64,000 nucleotides of DNA from Rhizobiales bacterium GAS188 (GTDB lineage: Bacteria; Pseudomonadota; Alphaproteobacteria; Rhizobiales; Beijerinckiaceae), in the NCBI GenBank assembly GCA_900104855.1, contig FNSS01000001.1, forward strand, positions 6,519,001-6,583,000. The letters run 5' to 3'. The translations under genes were made by a program, and so were the position numbers. Below the pieces are notes generated by a model. The model did not search any database and was not told the origin of the DNA. It saw only the letters and a list, made by a program, of their open reading frames with translations. Below are positions 34,981 to 43,209 of this stretch, piece by piece; positions within the stretch are counted from its first letter, which is position 1, and each line of letters begins with the position of its first letter.

Positions 34981-36441
34981 ATGACGAAGACACCCACTTT
35001 GACGACGTCGTCCGGCGCCCCGGTTGCCGACAACCAGAACAGCATCACCGTCGGCCCGCGCGGCCCCGTCCTGATGCAGGATTTTCACCTGCTCGAGAAG
35101 CTCGCCCATCAGAACCGCGAGCGAATCCCCGAGCGCACCGTGCATGCCAAGGGCTCAGCCGCCTATGGCACGCTGACCATCACCAAGGACATCTCGAAAT
35201 ACACCAAGGCCGAGGCCTTGCAGCCCGGCAAAAAGACCGAAGCCTTCCTGCGCTTCTCGACGGTCGCGGGCGAGCGCGGCGCCGCCGATGCCGAGCGCGA
35301 CGTGCGCGGCTTCGCGCTGCGTTTCTACACCGAGGAGGGCAATTGGGACCTCGTCGGCAACAACACGCCCGTGTTCTTCGTGCGCGACCCGTTGAAGTTC
35401 CCCGATTTCATCCACACCCAGAAGCGCCATCCGAAGAGCAATCTGCGCTCGCCGACCGCGATGTGGGATTTCTGGTCGCTGTCGCCCGAGAGCCTGCACC
35501 AGGTGACGATCCTGATGTCGGATCGCGGCCTGCCGCAGAGCTACCGCAATGTCGACGGTTTCGGCTCGCACACCTATTCCTTCGTCAATGCCAAGAATGA
35601 GCGCCATTGGGTCAAGTTCCATTTCAAGACGCAGCAGGGCATCAAGAACTGGACCAATGCCGAGGCCGCGCAGGTCATCGCCAATGACCGCGAATCGCAT
35701 CAGCGCGACCTGTTCGAGGCGATCGAGCGCAAGGAATTCCCGCGCTGGACCCTCTCGGTGCAGATCATGCCGGAGGCCGATGCCGGCAAGCATTGGTACA
35801 ACCCCTTCGACCTGACGAAGGTGTGGCCGCACAAGGATTACCCGCTGATCGAGGTCGGCGTTCTCGAGCTCAATCGCAATCCGGAGAATTATTTCGCCGA
35901 GGTCGAGCAGGCGGCGCTCGCGCCCTCGAATATCGTGCCGGGCATCGGCCACTCGCCCGACAAGATGCTGCAGGCCCGCATCTTCTCCTATGCCGACGCG
36001 CATCGCTATCGGGTCGGCATCAATGCGGATCAGCTCCCGGTCAACAAGCCGCGCTCGCAGGTCCATGACTATCATGCCGATGGCGCGCTGCGGCTTGCGG
36101 GCCATGCCAATCCGGACGCCTTCTACGAGCCGAACTCCTTCAATGGCCCGGTGGAGGATAAGAGCTTCGCCGAGCCGCCCTTGCGGCTCACAGGCGATGC
36201 GGCGCGCTACAATCATCGCGACGGCAATGACGATTACAGGCAGCCGGGCGATCTGTTCCGCCTGATGTCGCCGTCGCAAAAGCAGCAGCTCTTCGACAAT
36301 GTCGCGGCTTCGATGGACGGGGTTCCCGACGCCATCGTCGAGCGTGCGCTCGGCCATTTCGGCAAGGCCGATCCAGCTTACGCCGATGGCGTCCGCGAGG
36401 CGCTCGCCAAGCATCGCAAGCACCGGCAGGCGGCCGAGTAA
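34981..36441 (+). CDS. katA: Monofunctional haem catalase
   Basis: This small-subunit (clade 3 type) catalase converts hydrogen peroxide to water and oxygen. The 486-residue product has the distal His H55 ([13 protein letters not shown]), the distal Asn N128 (VGNNTPVFF) and the proximal haem ligand Y337 ([14 protein letters not shown]). [12 protein letters not shown] contributes to NADPH-type binding in the family. There is no signal peptide, so it is cytoplasmic. Peroxide control by the divergent OxyR is likely. Symbol follows the usual rhizobial name. Confidence 0.95.
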   Translation: MTKTPTLTTSSGAPVADNQNSITVGPRGPVLMQDFHLLEKLAHQNRERIPERTVHAKGSAAYGTLTITKDISKYTKAEALQPGKKTEAFLRFSTVAGERGAADAERDVRGFALRFYTEEGNWDLVGNNTPVFFVRDPLKFPDFIHTQKRHPKSNLRSPTAMWDFWSLSPESLHQVTILMSDRGLPQSYRNVDGFGSHTYSFVNAKNERHWVKFHFKTQQGIKNWTNAEAAQVIANDRESHQRDLFEAIERKEFPRWTLSVQIMPEADAGKHWYNPFDLTKVWPHKDYPLIEVGVLELNRNPENYFAEVEQAALAPSNIVPGIGHSPDKMLQARIFSYADAHRYRVGINADQLPVNKPRSQVHDYHADGALRLAGHANPDAFYEPNSFNGPVEDKSFAEPPLRLTGDAARYNHRDGNDDYRQPGDLFRLMSPSQKQQLFDNVAASMDGVPDAIVERALGHFGKADPAYADGVREALAKHRKHRQAAE

Positions 36442-36460
36442 TCAGTTCTCGACGAACACG

Positions 36461-36488
36461 CTCGGCGGCTCGTCATCGCGCCGCCGAG
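36461..36488 (+). terminator. GC-rich stem after katA
   Basis: CTCGGCGG and CCGCCGAG pair around a 12-base loop, 20 bases after the katA stop. There is no T-run, so it may be a partial terminator or an mRNA 3'-end stabiliser before the small gene at 36529. Confidence 0.4.
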
Positions 36489-36528
36489 CCGATCGCCATC
36501 CGCAGCATTCGAAAAGGAGTCGCATCTC

Positions 36529-36735
36529 ATGACGATGTCGCAAGCACCGAGGCTTTCGAACTACGCCCACGTCGTCGAGGAACTCTACACGGAGGCGGAG
36601 ATCGAGACGCTCAACGTCGTTCTTCTGCAGCATGGCATTTCTGCGGAAAGGATCGTCGCGATCATCCCCGTGCCCGCACAGACGATGGTCACCCCGACGC
36701 CGCCGCAATTCCGCGTCCTCTACCGGTCAAATTGA
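36529..36735 (+). CDS. Small hypothetical protein downstream of katA
   Basis: The 68-residue product starts at an ATG preceded by AAGGAG. It has an N-terminal helix (YAHVVEELYTEAEIETLNVVLLQHG) and ends IPVPAQTMVTPTPPQFRVLYRSN, a pattern seen in small proteins of unknown function. A good terminator candidate follows. It may be expressed with katA or alone; function unknown. Confidence 0.6.
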   Translation: MTMSQAPRLSNYAHVVEELYTEAEIETLNVVLLQHGISAERIVAIIPVPAQTMVTPTPPQFRVLYRSN

Positions 36736-36772
36736 ACCGGCTATTGCGCGCCTTATCGGCCGAATAGATCCC

Positions 36773-36807
36773 CGAAGGGCAGCGATCTGCGCCGCCCTTC
36801 GCTTTCT
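36773..36807 (+). terminator. Rho-independent terminator candidate
   Basis: CGAAGGGC and GCCCTTCG form a perfect 8-bp stem around a 13-base loop, followed by CTTTCTT. It ends the katA/small-gene unit just before the convergent aqpZ stop. Confidence 0.55.
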
Positions 36808-36827
36808 TGAACCAGCGCCGATCCGGA

Positions 36828-37523
36828 TCAGGCTTCGAACAGCTTCGCCTTGAACAGGAAGCCGGCGCAAAGGCCAGCGACCGAAGGCACGATCAGGAAC
36901 AGCCAGAGCTGTGAAAGCGCATGGCCGCCGACGAAGACCGCCGGGCCGAGCGAACGCGCCGGGTTGACCGAAAGACCCGTCACATTGATGAAGGCGAGAT
37001 GGAGAATGAACAAGGTGAGGCCGATGGCGAGGCCGGCCGTCGCGGGCTGGCCGCCATTCTTCTGGGTGACGCCGAGGATGACCACGATGAAGATGAGGGT
37101 CGCCAGGAATTCCGCGAGGACCGCGGCGCCCGTGCCGTAAGCGCCGAGATAGTCTTCGCCCCAGCCATTCGCCCCAAGCCCGCCCTTCGCGAGATCATAG
37201 CCGGCGAGCTTGCCGGTCGCGAGGACGTAGAGGAGGCCAGCCCCGATGATGGCGCCGATGATCTGGGAGATGATGTATCCGACCACGTCGGAGGCCGGCA
37301 TCCGCCCGGCGGCCCAGACGCCGAGGGTCACCGCGGGGTTGATGTGGCAGCCCGAGATCGGGCCGATCCCGTAGGCCATCGCCGTGACCGCCAGGCCGAA
37401 CGCCAAGCCGACGGGGAGAATGCCCATCGGAAAGGTCGGGCCGAAGCCTGACAGCACGACCGAGCCGCAGCCGACCAGAACCAGCACGGCCGTGCCGAAC
37501 AATTCTGCGATATACTTGTTCAC
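36828..37523 (-). CDS. aqpZ: Aquaporin Z
   Basis: This is a membrane water channel of the MIP family with six helices and two half-helices carrying the NPA motifs HINPAVTLG and VNPARSLGPAVFVGG. The His-Ile before the first NPA and Arg in NPAR fit a water-selective filter. The GTG at 37523 is chosen because AAAGGAGG lies 8 bases upstream and VNKYIAELFGT is the standard N terminus; a frame to 37568 adds 15 unrelated residues. The product is 231 residues, normal length. Confidence 0.93.
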   Translation of the reverse strand: MNKYIAELFGTAVLVLVGCGSVVLSGFGPTFPMGILPVGLAFGLAVTAMAYGIGPISGCHINPAVTLGVWAAGRMPASDVVGYIISQIIGAIIGAGLLYVLATGKLAGYDLAKGGLGANGWGEDYLGAYGTGAAVLAEFLATLIFIVVILGVTQKNGGQPATAGLAIGLTLFILHLAFINVTGLSVNPARSLGPAVFVGGHALSQLWLFLIVPSVAGLCAGFLFKAKLFEA

Positions 37524-38108
37524 GATGATGTCCTCCTTTGGCAAGGGGGCGAGCATCATGATCTGCATCTGCCCCGTCAGAGCGCGCTCCCGACGCTCGC
37601 GCAGAGGTTATATGGCGAGGCCTGATCCGTAAATTGCCGGCTGACATGCGAGGAGTGCGTGGCGCCTAAGGGAAATGCCCCGGATGGGCAGGTTTCGCCT
37701 GCACTCGCCCCGGCAATTGTGGCCACGCCAGGTCGGGTGGAGGCGAAAGGGGAAGCCGGGGAGGGTGGGTGATTCGCGTCGGATGTGTGGCGCCCCGGGA
37801 GTCGGAGAGGAGCCGGAGGTTGTTTGATCTCCAGCATAGATCGCGATGTTTTCGAATATTAATGAGAAATTATTTGACTAACGTCAGATAAAATGGGGAG
37901 GCTTGGCGTTCTGATAGTCTTATCTATGACAGATAAATGAACAACATTTGAGTTCACCTTCTCCCGCAAGCGGGAGAAGGAAACGCAAGGGGAAGCGCCT
38001 TTGCAAGCTTTCGGGATCGTGCTGTAGGCTCGGCGGCTCCAGGAACACGGCACGCTGGCGCGGTACGCCAGCGCGGCACGCTCCGGTTGAACCGGGTTCG
38101 AGATCGTC
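37524..38108. other. Intergenic region with AT-rich patch and palindrome
   Basis: 585 bp between divergent aqpZ and hydrolase genes, without a supported gene. An AT-rich patch around 37845-37950 includes TATCT-ATGAC-AGATA at 37921-37935 and two copies of CAGATAAA (from 37886 and 37930), possible operator elements for the hydrolase gene. The repeat hairpin listed at 37957 lies next to it. Confidence 0.5.
37957..37980. repeat. Single palindromic repeat hairpin (copy C)
   Basis: CCTTCTCCCGC-AA-GCGGGAGAAGG, a perfect 11-bp stem identical in sequence to the hairpins of copies A and B, here alone. Confidence 0.85.
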
Positions 38109-38969
38109 ATGGCCGACACGCTGCACGCTGATATCGAGGTGAGGATCGGGATCACCTATGCGACGCATGATGGCGTCGCGCTGATGGGCGATTTCTACGC
38201 GCCGAAGGAGAGGAAGGATGCGCCCATCCTCATCGGTGTGCATGGCGGCGGCTGGCAGGTCGGCACGCGGGATTTCTACCGCTATTGGGGGCCTTACCTC
38301 GCCAAGCGCGGCTATGGCCTGTTCTCGATCGATTATCGCCTCGTGCAGGAGGGGCGCAAGATGTTCCCCGAGGCGGTGCAGGATGTGCGGGCCGCCGTGC
38401 AATATGTGCGCGCCCATGCGGCCGAGCTCAATATCGATCCGGCGCGCATAGCCTTGATCGGGGATTCGGCCGGCGCCCATCTGTCGGCGCTGGTGGCGCT
38501 CGCCGGCGACAGCCCGCCTTTCTGCACGGGCTATCCGTCCGACCAGAACGCCTCCGTCAGCTCGTCCGTGAAGGCGGTGGTCCTGTTCTACGGTGTCTAC
38601 GACATGGCCGCCCAATGGCGCCATGATCAGCTCACGCGCCCGCGCGACCAGATCAGCCAGAAATTCCTCGGTGTCCCGCCCGCGGAGAATCGCCGCCTCT
38701 ATTTCGATGCCTCGCCGCTGAGCTATGTGCAGGCCGACGGCAACGCCACCTCCTTCCTGCTGACCTACGGCACGGAGGATAATATCGTCGACCGGGTCAC
38801 CCAATCGGAGGCGATGCTGACGGCGCTCAGCGAGGCCGGAAAATATGTGCGCACCGTGATCGTGCAATCGGCGCCGCATTTCTGGAGCGCCGATCCGATC
38901 GAGGAAGAAGGCAGCTTCAGCGGCTTTCTGGCGCCGAGGCTGCTGCGCTTCCTGAAGGAGCGGCTCTGA
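38109..38969 (+). CDS. Alpha/beta hydrolase (HSL/BD-FAE esterase type)
   Basis: The 286-residue protein shows the oxyanion-hole motif HGGGW at residues 45-49 and the nucleophile elbow GDSAG at 118-122 with S120. A His near SAPHFWSADP is a candidate for the triad. YGTEDNIVD carries the likely catalytic Asp. This pattern is that of carboxylesterases of the hormone-sensitive-lipase and kynurenine-formamidase-like branch; the substrate is unknown. No signal peptide. It is divergent from aqpZ and convergent with the next gene. Confidence 0.88.
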   Translation: MADTLHADIEVRIGITYATHDGVALMGDFYAPKERKDAPILIGVHGGGWQVGTRDFYRYWGPYLAKRGYGLFSIDYRLVQEGRKMFPEAVQDVRAAVQYVRAHAAELNIDPARIALIGDSAGAHLSALVALAGDSPPFCTGYPSDQNASVSSSVKAVVLFYGVYDMAAQWRHDQLTRPRDQISQKFLGVPPAENRRLYFDASPLSYVQADGNATSFLLTYGTEDNIVDRVTQSEAMLTALSEAGKYVRTVIVQSAPHFWSADPIEEEGSFSGFLAPRLLRFLKERL

Positions 38970-39013
38970 CATGTTCGGGTCGCGACGCGCGGGCTCCGAC
39001 TCCTGGATAGAGC

Positions 39014-40117
39014 TCAGTCGCCGCCGCGCGACAGAAAGGCTTCCATGCGCGCCATCTCGGCGTCGAAGGCGCGGGCGAAATCGCGCCCCTTCGGCTTGGT
39101 GCCGGCAAAGCCTGTTTCGACCTGCAGGCGGCCCTTGGCCATGGCGAGATTGGCCCAGCCGATCACTTTGTCTCCGAAGAGCAGCGGCATGGCGTAATAA
39201 CCGAAGCGGCGCTTCTCGCCGGGCGTATAGGCCTCGAAGCGATAGTCCCAGCCCCAGAGATGCTCGAAACGCCGCCGGTCCCAGACGATCGGATCGAAGG
39301 GAGCAAGGAAGCGCAGCTTGCGGCCGACGCTGTGGCGCGTCGCCGGGTTGGCGACGGCCGGCCACAGATAGGTCTCGCCTTCGACCGCACCGCTTTCGAG
39401 CTCTCCCGAGCGCAACAGGCGCTGCGCGGCCGCGGGCATGCCCGTGAGGCCGGGCGCCCCTCGCGTCAGCAGAGCGAGGGTGGGGCGCAGGCTCCGCTGC
39501 GGCAGCGGCGCGAGGATGGTCGTCACCAGGAGCAGCAGGCGCCGCAGCCGCTCGGCGGGCTCGATGGCTTGCGCTTGCGCCTCCTCATGCCGCGATGCCG
39601 CCTCGTAGATGCGAATGCCGTCACGCCGCCGCGCGACGCGCAACAGGCCGTAGAAATGCAGGCTGTGCAGGGCTCGCGTCGTGGCCTTGGAGAAGCCGCC
39701 CCAGCCATTCACCGCCCGCTCCTTGCCGAATTGGTCGAGCAGATCTTGCGGATGCACGATGCCGCGCTCATGGACGAAGGCCAGGACCTCGGCCGCAAGG
39801 CCGGTCGGCCGATGCGGTCCGCCCTTGGGGTCCGGCCGCGGATGCAGGAGCCGCGACACCTCGCGCGGCATGAAGCCATAGGCGTAGAGGAAATCCTCTT
39901 CGAGGCCGAGCTTGGCGAAGCGGCGCTCGAGGTCGCCGGCGCGGTAATTCGCGACGCGCTGGCGCAAGATCAGGTCCTGGGCCCGGGCCGGCGAACGGAT
40001 CGGGTCGGCCTGCACGAAGCCGAGCGCCGCAATGGCGCGTGCCAGCGTGGTCGGTGCCATCAGCGAGGCGGCGACGGCGCGGTTGCGGATTTCTGCGATG
40101 TTCAGCTCGGCGCTCAA
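39014..40117 (-). CDS. HTH_42 winged-helix protein, AlkX/YcaQ-like DNA glycosylase
   Basis: The 367-residue product belongs to the family of E. coli YcaQ (AlkX), which unhooks alkylated and crosslinked bases. FVQADPIRSPARAQDLIL contains the glutamine-x-aspartate pattern (Q36-A37-D38) associated with catalysis in the AlkX branch. Later conserved parts are FLAPFDPIVWDRRRFEHLWG and YTPGEKRRFGYYAMPLLFGD. The TTG at 40117 is favoured by GGAGGTGA upstream; the frame extends to 40318 without similarity. Confidence 0.82.
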   Translation of the reverse strand: MSAELNIAEIRNRAVAASLMAPTTLARAIAALGFVQADPIRSPARAQDLILRQRVANYRAGDLERRFAKLGLEEDFLYAYGFMPREVSRLLHPRPDPKGGPHRPTGLAAEVLAFVHERGIVHPQDLLDQFGKERAVNGWGGFSKATTRALHSLHFYGLLRVARRRDGIRIYEAASRHEEAQAQAIEPAERLRRLLLLVTTILAPLPQRSLRPTLALLTRGAPGLTGMPAAAQRLLRSGELESGAVEGETYLWPAVANPATRHSVGRKLRFLAPFDPIVWDRRRFEHLWGWDYRFEAYTPGEKRRFGYYAMPLLFGDKVIGWANLAMAKGRLQVETGFAGTKPKGRDFARAFDAEMARMEAFLSRGGD

Positions 40118-40149
40118 TGCAGCCTTCACCTCCGCTAGAAGCTCTCGCC

Positions 40150-40548
40150 CTAAAAGCTCATGGCTGCGGCATTGATGATGCCCGCCGCGAGCGAGGCGCA
40201 GCCGAGAAAGAACGCTGCCGTCACCTCGCCGCCGGCGATGCGGCGCGACAAATCGGGCAGGATCAGGCGCACCAGCCAGTAGACGAGGATCTGCACCACG
40301 AGGGCGATCACGCCCCACATGAAGAAATTCAACAGATTATGGGTGTAGACGATGGCGCTCGACAGAGGCAAAGCGAAGCCGATGAGGCTCATGCCGAGCG
40401 CGATGGCGGCCGAGAGCACATTGGCGCGGATGAGCGCGATCTCGTTGTGCTGGGTCGCGAGTACGTAGACGACGAGGTAAAGAACGACCAGCGCCACCGC
40501 CAGCCCGAAGAACTCCCCGAAATCCGCCAATCTCTCGATGATTGCCAC
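40150..40548 (-). CDS. DUF350 membrane protein (YjfL-like)
   Basis: The 132-residue protein has four predicted transmembrane helices (FGLAVALVVLYLVVYVLAT; LSAAIALGMSLIGFALPLSS; FFMWGVIALVVQILVYWLV; GEVTAAFFLGCASLAAGII), the standard DUF350 layout. The GTG at 40548 has GGGAGG upstream; an ATG at 40572 has no ribosome-binding site. In enterobacteria DUF350 genes sit with DUF1190 and YgiC-like ligase genes. A DUF1190 gene is indeed adjacent here, but divergent. Function unknown. Confidence 0.82.
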   Translation of the reverse strand: MAIIERLADFGEFFGLAVALVVLYLVVYVLATQHNEIALIRANVLSAAIALGMSLIGFALPLSSAIVYTHNLLNFFMWGVIALVVQILVYWLVRLILPDLSRRIAGGEVTAAFFLGCASLAAGIINAAAMSF

Positions 40549-40685
40549 GCCCGCCTCCCTGCCGCCTTCCAAAGGGCATGATTATCGTTCAAGATCAATG
40601 CCAAATCGAGGATTCGGCGGGCCGGGATTCGACCACCAATATCGGCGACGACCAAGACCCGCGACGATGAGGGATCATTTGCGCC

Positions 40686-41435
40686 TTGCCAAGGTTCGGT
40701 TTGCCACGCTCGAGCGCCTGGCGCGAATGCCTGTGGATAGGGACTCGCGCGGCCCGCCTTGCTGGGGTGGCCGCGGCGCTGAGCCTTGCTCTTGCCGCGA
40801 CCGCCCAGGACGGGGCGTCGGGCGCTGCGCGCAAGCCGCTGCCGGCCGCTGCGGCCTCAGCGGCCACCATCTATGTGGATGAGCGCGATTGCAGCGACAA
40901 GGACGCGCTCGAGGCCACGGAATGCCATAACGCGGCGCTGAATTCGCGTGCCGAATATGAGGAGAAGGCGCCGCGCTTCGACGCCAATGAGGCCTGCACG
41001 CGCGTCTTCGGCGCGCATAACTGCTCCATGCGCATCGGCGTCGGCGCGAAGGGGATCGGCTTCCTGCCCTCCTATCGTGGCTTCACCCTGGTCCGCGGCA
41101 AGGGGGGGGCCGAGATGATGGTGCTTCCCGCGCTCGCCGGCGCTTCACGCCTGGTCGAGTTCACGCCCCGCCCCGTCTCGCGTCTCGACGCCGATCAGGA
41201 TGCGGCCCGCGCCGCCCGCGCCCAGGCGGCCTGGCAACGCGCCCATGCCTCGGTGATCCGCAGCGCCGGGGGTGGCCCGCGTTATCGCGACGCGCCGAAA
41301 GGGGTCATGCCCGATCTGTCGGACGATGCGGGAGCGGCGCAATCCGGCCCTGCGGCGACCTATCCGGTCAGCCCCTCCATGCTCAAGGCGATGCAGGACG
41401 AGATGCGCAAATATGGCCACCCTTCGCCCAAATGA
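40686..41435 (+). CDS. DUF1190 (YgiB/YjfM-like) exported protein
   Basis: The 249-residue product has an N-terminal hydrophobic export signal (ARLAGVAAALSLALAATA). The family core with four cysteines follows: VDERDCSDKDALEATECHNAA, then EACTRVFGAHNCSM. A low-complexity Ala/Arg/Ser tail ends KAMQDEMRKYGHPSPK. The start is uncertain: the TTG at 40686 is used, but later TTG codons are possible. Together with the DUF350 gene it forms a recurrent pair of unknown function, probably in the envelope. Confidence 0.78.
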   Translation: MPRFGLPRSSAWRECLWIGTRAARLAGVAAALSLALAATAQDGASGAARKPLPAAAASAATIYVDERDCSDKDALEATECHNAALNSRAEYEEKAPRFDANEACTRVFGAHNCSMRIGVGAKGIGFLPSYRGFTLVRGKGGAEMMVLPALAGASRLVEFTPRPVSRLDADQDAARAARAQAAWQRAHASVIRSAGGGPRYRDAPKGVMPDLSDDAGAAQSGPAATYPVSPSMLKAMQDEMRKYGHPSPK

Positions 41436-41453
41436 TACCGGCCAATCTGAGGA

Positions 41454-41948
41454 TCAGGCCGGGGTGTCGACCGCCTTGCCGCCCTCGACGACGTGGATCG
41501 CGACGCCGCCCTCTTCGAGGATGACCCGCGAGCGGTGGAAGGCGTCGCCCCAGGCCGCGTCCTCGTAATCCGGCGCCGGCGTGCAGAGATGAGCGATGCC
41601 CGATTGCACGATGGCGCGGGCGCAGTCGATGCAGGGAAAGAAGGTCGTCGCCAGCGTTCCGGCCTCGGTCGCGATCCCCTGGCGCGCCGCCTCCAGGATG
41701 GCGTTGCGCTCGGCATGCTCCATCCACACGAAGCGCCCATCTCCCTCATGACGCTCGGGGAGGTCGCGCACGCCCTTGGGGAAGCTGTTGCAGCGCGCGA
41801 TGACGCTCGCGCCTTGCACCGCAGCCAGCGTTGCGCCCACCTGGCGGACGCGGTTGGGGCTGAGGCGGGCCGCCGCTTGCGCCCGGTTCATCAGCTCTTC
41901 GATGCGTGAGGCTGAGGGCGCGGCCGGCAACCGATCGCGACCGGTCAC
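41454..41948 (-). CDS. Cytidine/deoxycytidylate-deaminase-family zinc enzyme
   Basis: The 164-residue protein has the zinc-deaminase motifs HAE (H78-A79-E80, in WMEHAERNAI) and PCxxC (P105-C106-I107-D108-C109), as in dCMP deaminase and ComEB. Spacing between the two is normal. The GTG at 41948 overlaps the stop of the upstream glutathione-transferase gene (GTGA), so they are co-translated. It probably deaminates a pyrimidine nucleotide, but substrate specificity is not readable here. Confidence 0.85.
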   Translation of the reverse strand: MTGRDRLPAAPSASRIEELMNRAQAAARLSPNRVRQVGATLAAVQGASVIARCNSFPKGVRDLPERHEGDGRFVWMEHAERNAILEAARQGIATEAGTLATTFFPCIDCARAIVQSGIAHLCTPAPDYEDAAWGDAFHRSRVILEEGGVAIHVVEGGKAVDTPA

Positions 41949-42628
41949 GCCTCCGGCACCTTCTTGACCTGGGGCCAATCGACCTCGTCCTGGGCGATGA
42001 CGAAGCTCTCCTTATAGGCCGCGTCCCGCCAGGCCCTGAAAGCAGGCAATTCATGGATCGCCTCGATATAGGCGCGGCTCACGGCATCGCAGGGTATGTC
42101 ATAGGTGCGAAAGCGCGTCGCGATCGGCGCGAACATCGCATCCGCCGCCGTGAAGCCGCCGAACAGGAAGGAGCTTCCTTTCCCATGTTGCTCGCGCGCC
42201 ATGCGCCAGATCTGGGTGATGCGCGCCACATCCTGCTCGACTTGCGGGGTTAGCTCGCGCCGCTCGACCGGGCGCCACAGATTCATCGGGCAATGGCTGC
42301 GCAACGCCGCGAAGCTCGAATGCATCTCGGCGGCGACCGAGCGCGCCTCGGCACGCGCGGCCGGATCTTCGGGCCAGAGCCCGGCCTTGGGGAAGCGTTC
42401 GGCCAGATGCTCGAGGACGGACAGGGATTCCCAGACCGTGATGTCGCCGTCGATCAGCACCGGCACCTTGCCGGCCGGAGAATGGCGCTTGATGCGTTCC
42501 TTGGTGTCTGGCTGGTCGAGCGGGATGAAGACTTCGGTGAAGACGATGCCTGCGGCCGTCATCGCGATCCAGGGCCGCAAGGACCAGGAGGAATAATTCT
42601 TGTTGCCGATGACGAGCGTGAGGGACAT
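41945..42628 (-). CDS. Glutathione S-transferase family protein (YfcF-like)
   Basis: The 227-residue protein has an N-terminal thioredoxin-fold domain with NKNYSSWSLRPWIAM, where a Ser near residue 13-16 would activate glutathione. The cis-Pro site is GKVPVLIDGD and the glutathione-binding pair is ESLSVLEHLAERFP. A helical C-terminal domain follows. The pattern fits the zeta/maleylacetoacetate-isomerase-like branch. It is co-translated with the deaminase gene. Confidence 0.88.
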   Translation of the reverse strand: MSLTLVIGNKNYSSWSLRPWIAMTAAGIVFTEVFIPLDQPDTKERIKRHSPAGKVPVLIDGDITVWESLSVLEHLAERFPKAGLWPEDPAARAEARSVAAEMHSSFAALRSHCPMNLWRPVERRELTPQVEQDVARITQIWRMAREQHGKGSSFLFGGFTAADAMFAPIATRFRTYDIPCDAVSRAYIEAIHELPAFRAWRDAAYKESFVIAQDEVDWPQVKKVPEA

Positions 42629-42724
42629 CAGATAAGGCCTTGATGGGAAAGCTGATCCTACCCCGTCCGCAATGGCGGACAGGCCGTCGCGGCGAAGGGC
42701 GGTCGCGCTCTTGTCGGCGCGGCG

Positions 42725-43042
42725 CTATTTCTGCTTGGCGATGATCTTGTCCTTGATCTGCTGATAGACGCTGTCGGGGACGATGCCCTTCTGGACGAGC
42801 TCGTCCTTGCCCTTATAGGGGCGGCCCTTGATGATGGCGTCGGAGCGCACATCGCCGATGCCGGGCAGCGCCGACAGCTCCTTCTTGGTCGCCGAATTGA
42901 GGTCGAGGAGCGCTTCGGCGGCAAGCACGATCGTCGTCGCGCCGCGATCGGCGGGGAGGGCGCCCGGCAGGGCGAAGGCGCTGGAAACGGGAGCGCAAGC
43001 AAGGCCCAGCGCGGCGAGAGCGAGAATCGGCGAAAGACGCAT
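42725..43042 (-). CDS. Exported helix-hairpin-helix protein (ComEA-like)
   Basis: The 105-residue product has a signal peptide (LSPILALAALGLACAPVSS) and one helix-hairpin-helix domain (LDLNSATKKELSALPGIGDV, then AIIKGRPYKGKDELVQKGIV). This is the fold of ComEA, which binds DNA at the cell surface during uptake. In Hyphomicrobiales such single-HhH exported proteins are common and their role is not proven. The ATG at 43042 has GGAGG 8 bases upstream; upstream in-frame ATGs are too close to it. Confidence 0.82.
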   Translation of the reverse strand: MRLSPILALAALGLACAPVSSAFALPGALPADRGATTIVLAAEALLDLNSATKKELSALPGIGDVRSDAIIKGRPYKGKDELVQKGIVPDSVYQQIKDKIIAKQK

Positions 43043-43158
43043 CGGCATGGCCTCCATGAGTCGAGCGGGCGTCAGCGGAGCGGGCTGAGCCCCTCCGGAG
43101 GCGCGATGATAAGCATGATTCCGATAGCTGTCACAGTAGGGCGGGATTCGTGCGCTTC

Positions 43159-43186
43159 CCTTCTCCCGCGAAAGGGCGGGAGAAGG
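43159..43186. repeat. Single palindromic repeat hairpin (copy D)
   Basis: CCTTCTCCCGC and GCGGGAGAAGG form a perfect 11-bp stem around GAAAGG, the same family as copies A-C. It lies 23 bp after the stop of the phosphatase-like gene and may end its transcript. Confidence 0.85.
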
Positions 43187-43209
43187 TGGCGCGCAAGGCG
43201 CCGTGGGTT

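Noticed and set aside
38080-38110. tRNA-like GGTTCGAG near the hydrolase start
   Set aside because: No acceptor or anticodon stem can be formed around it.
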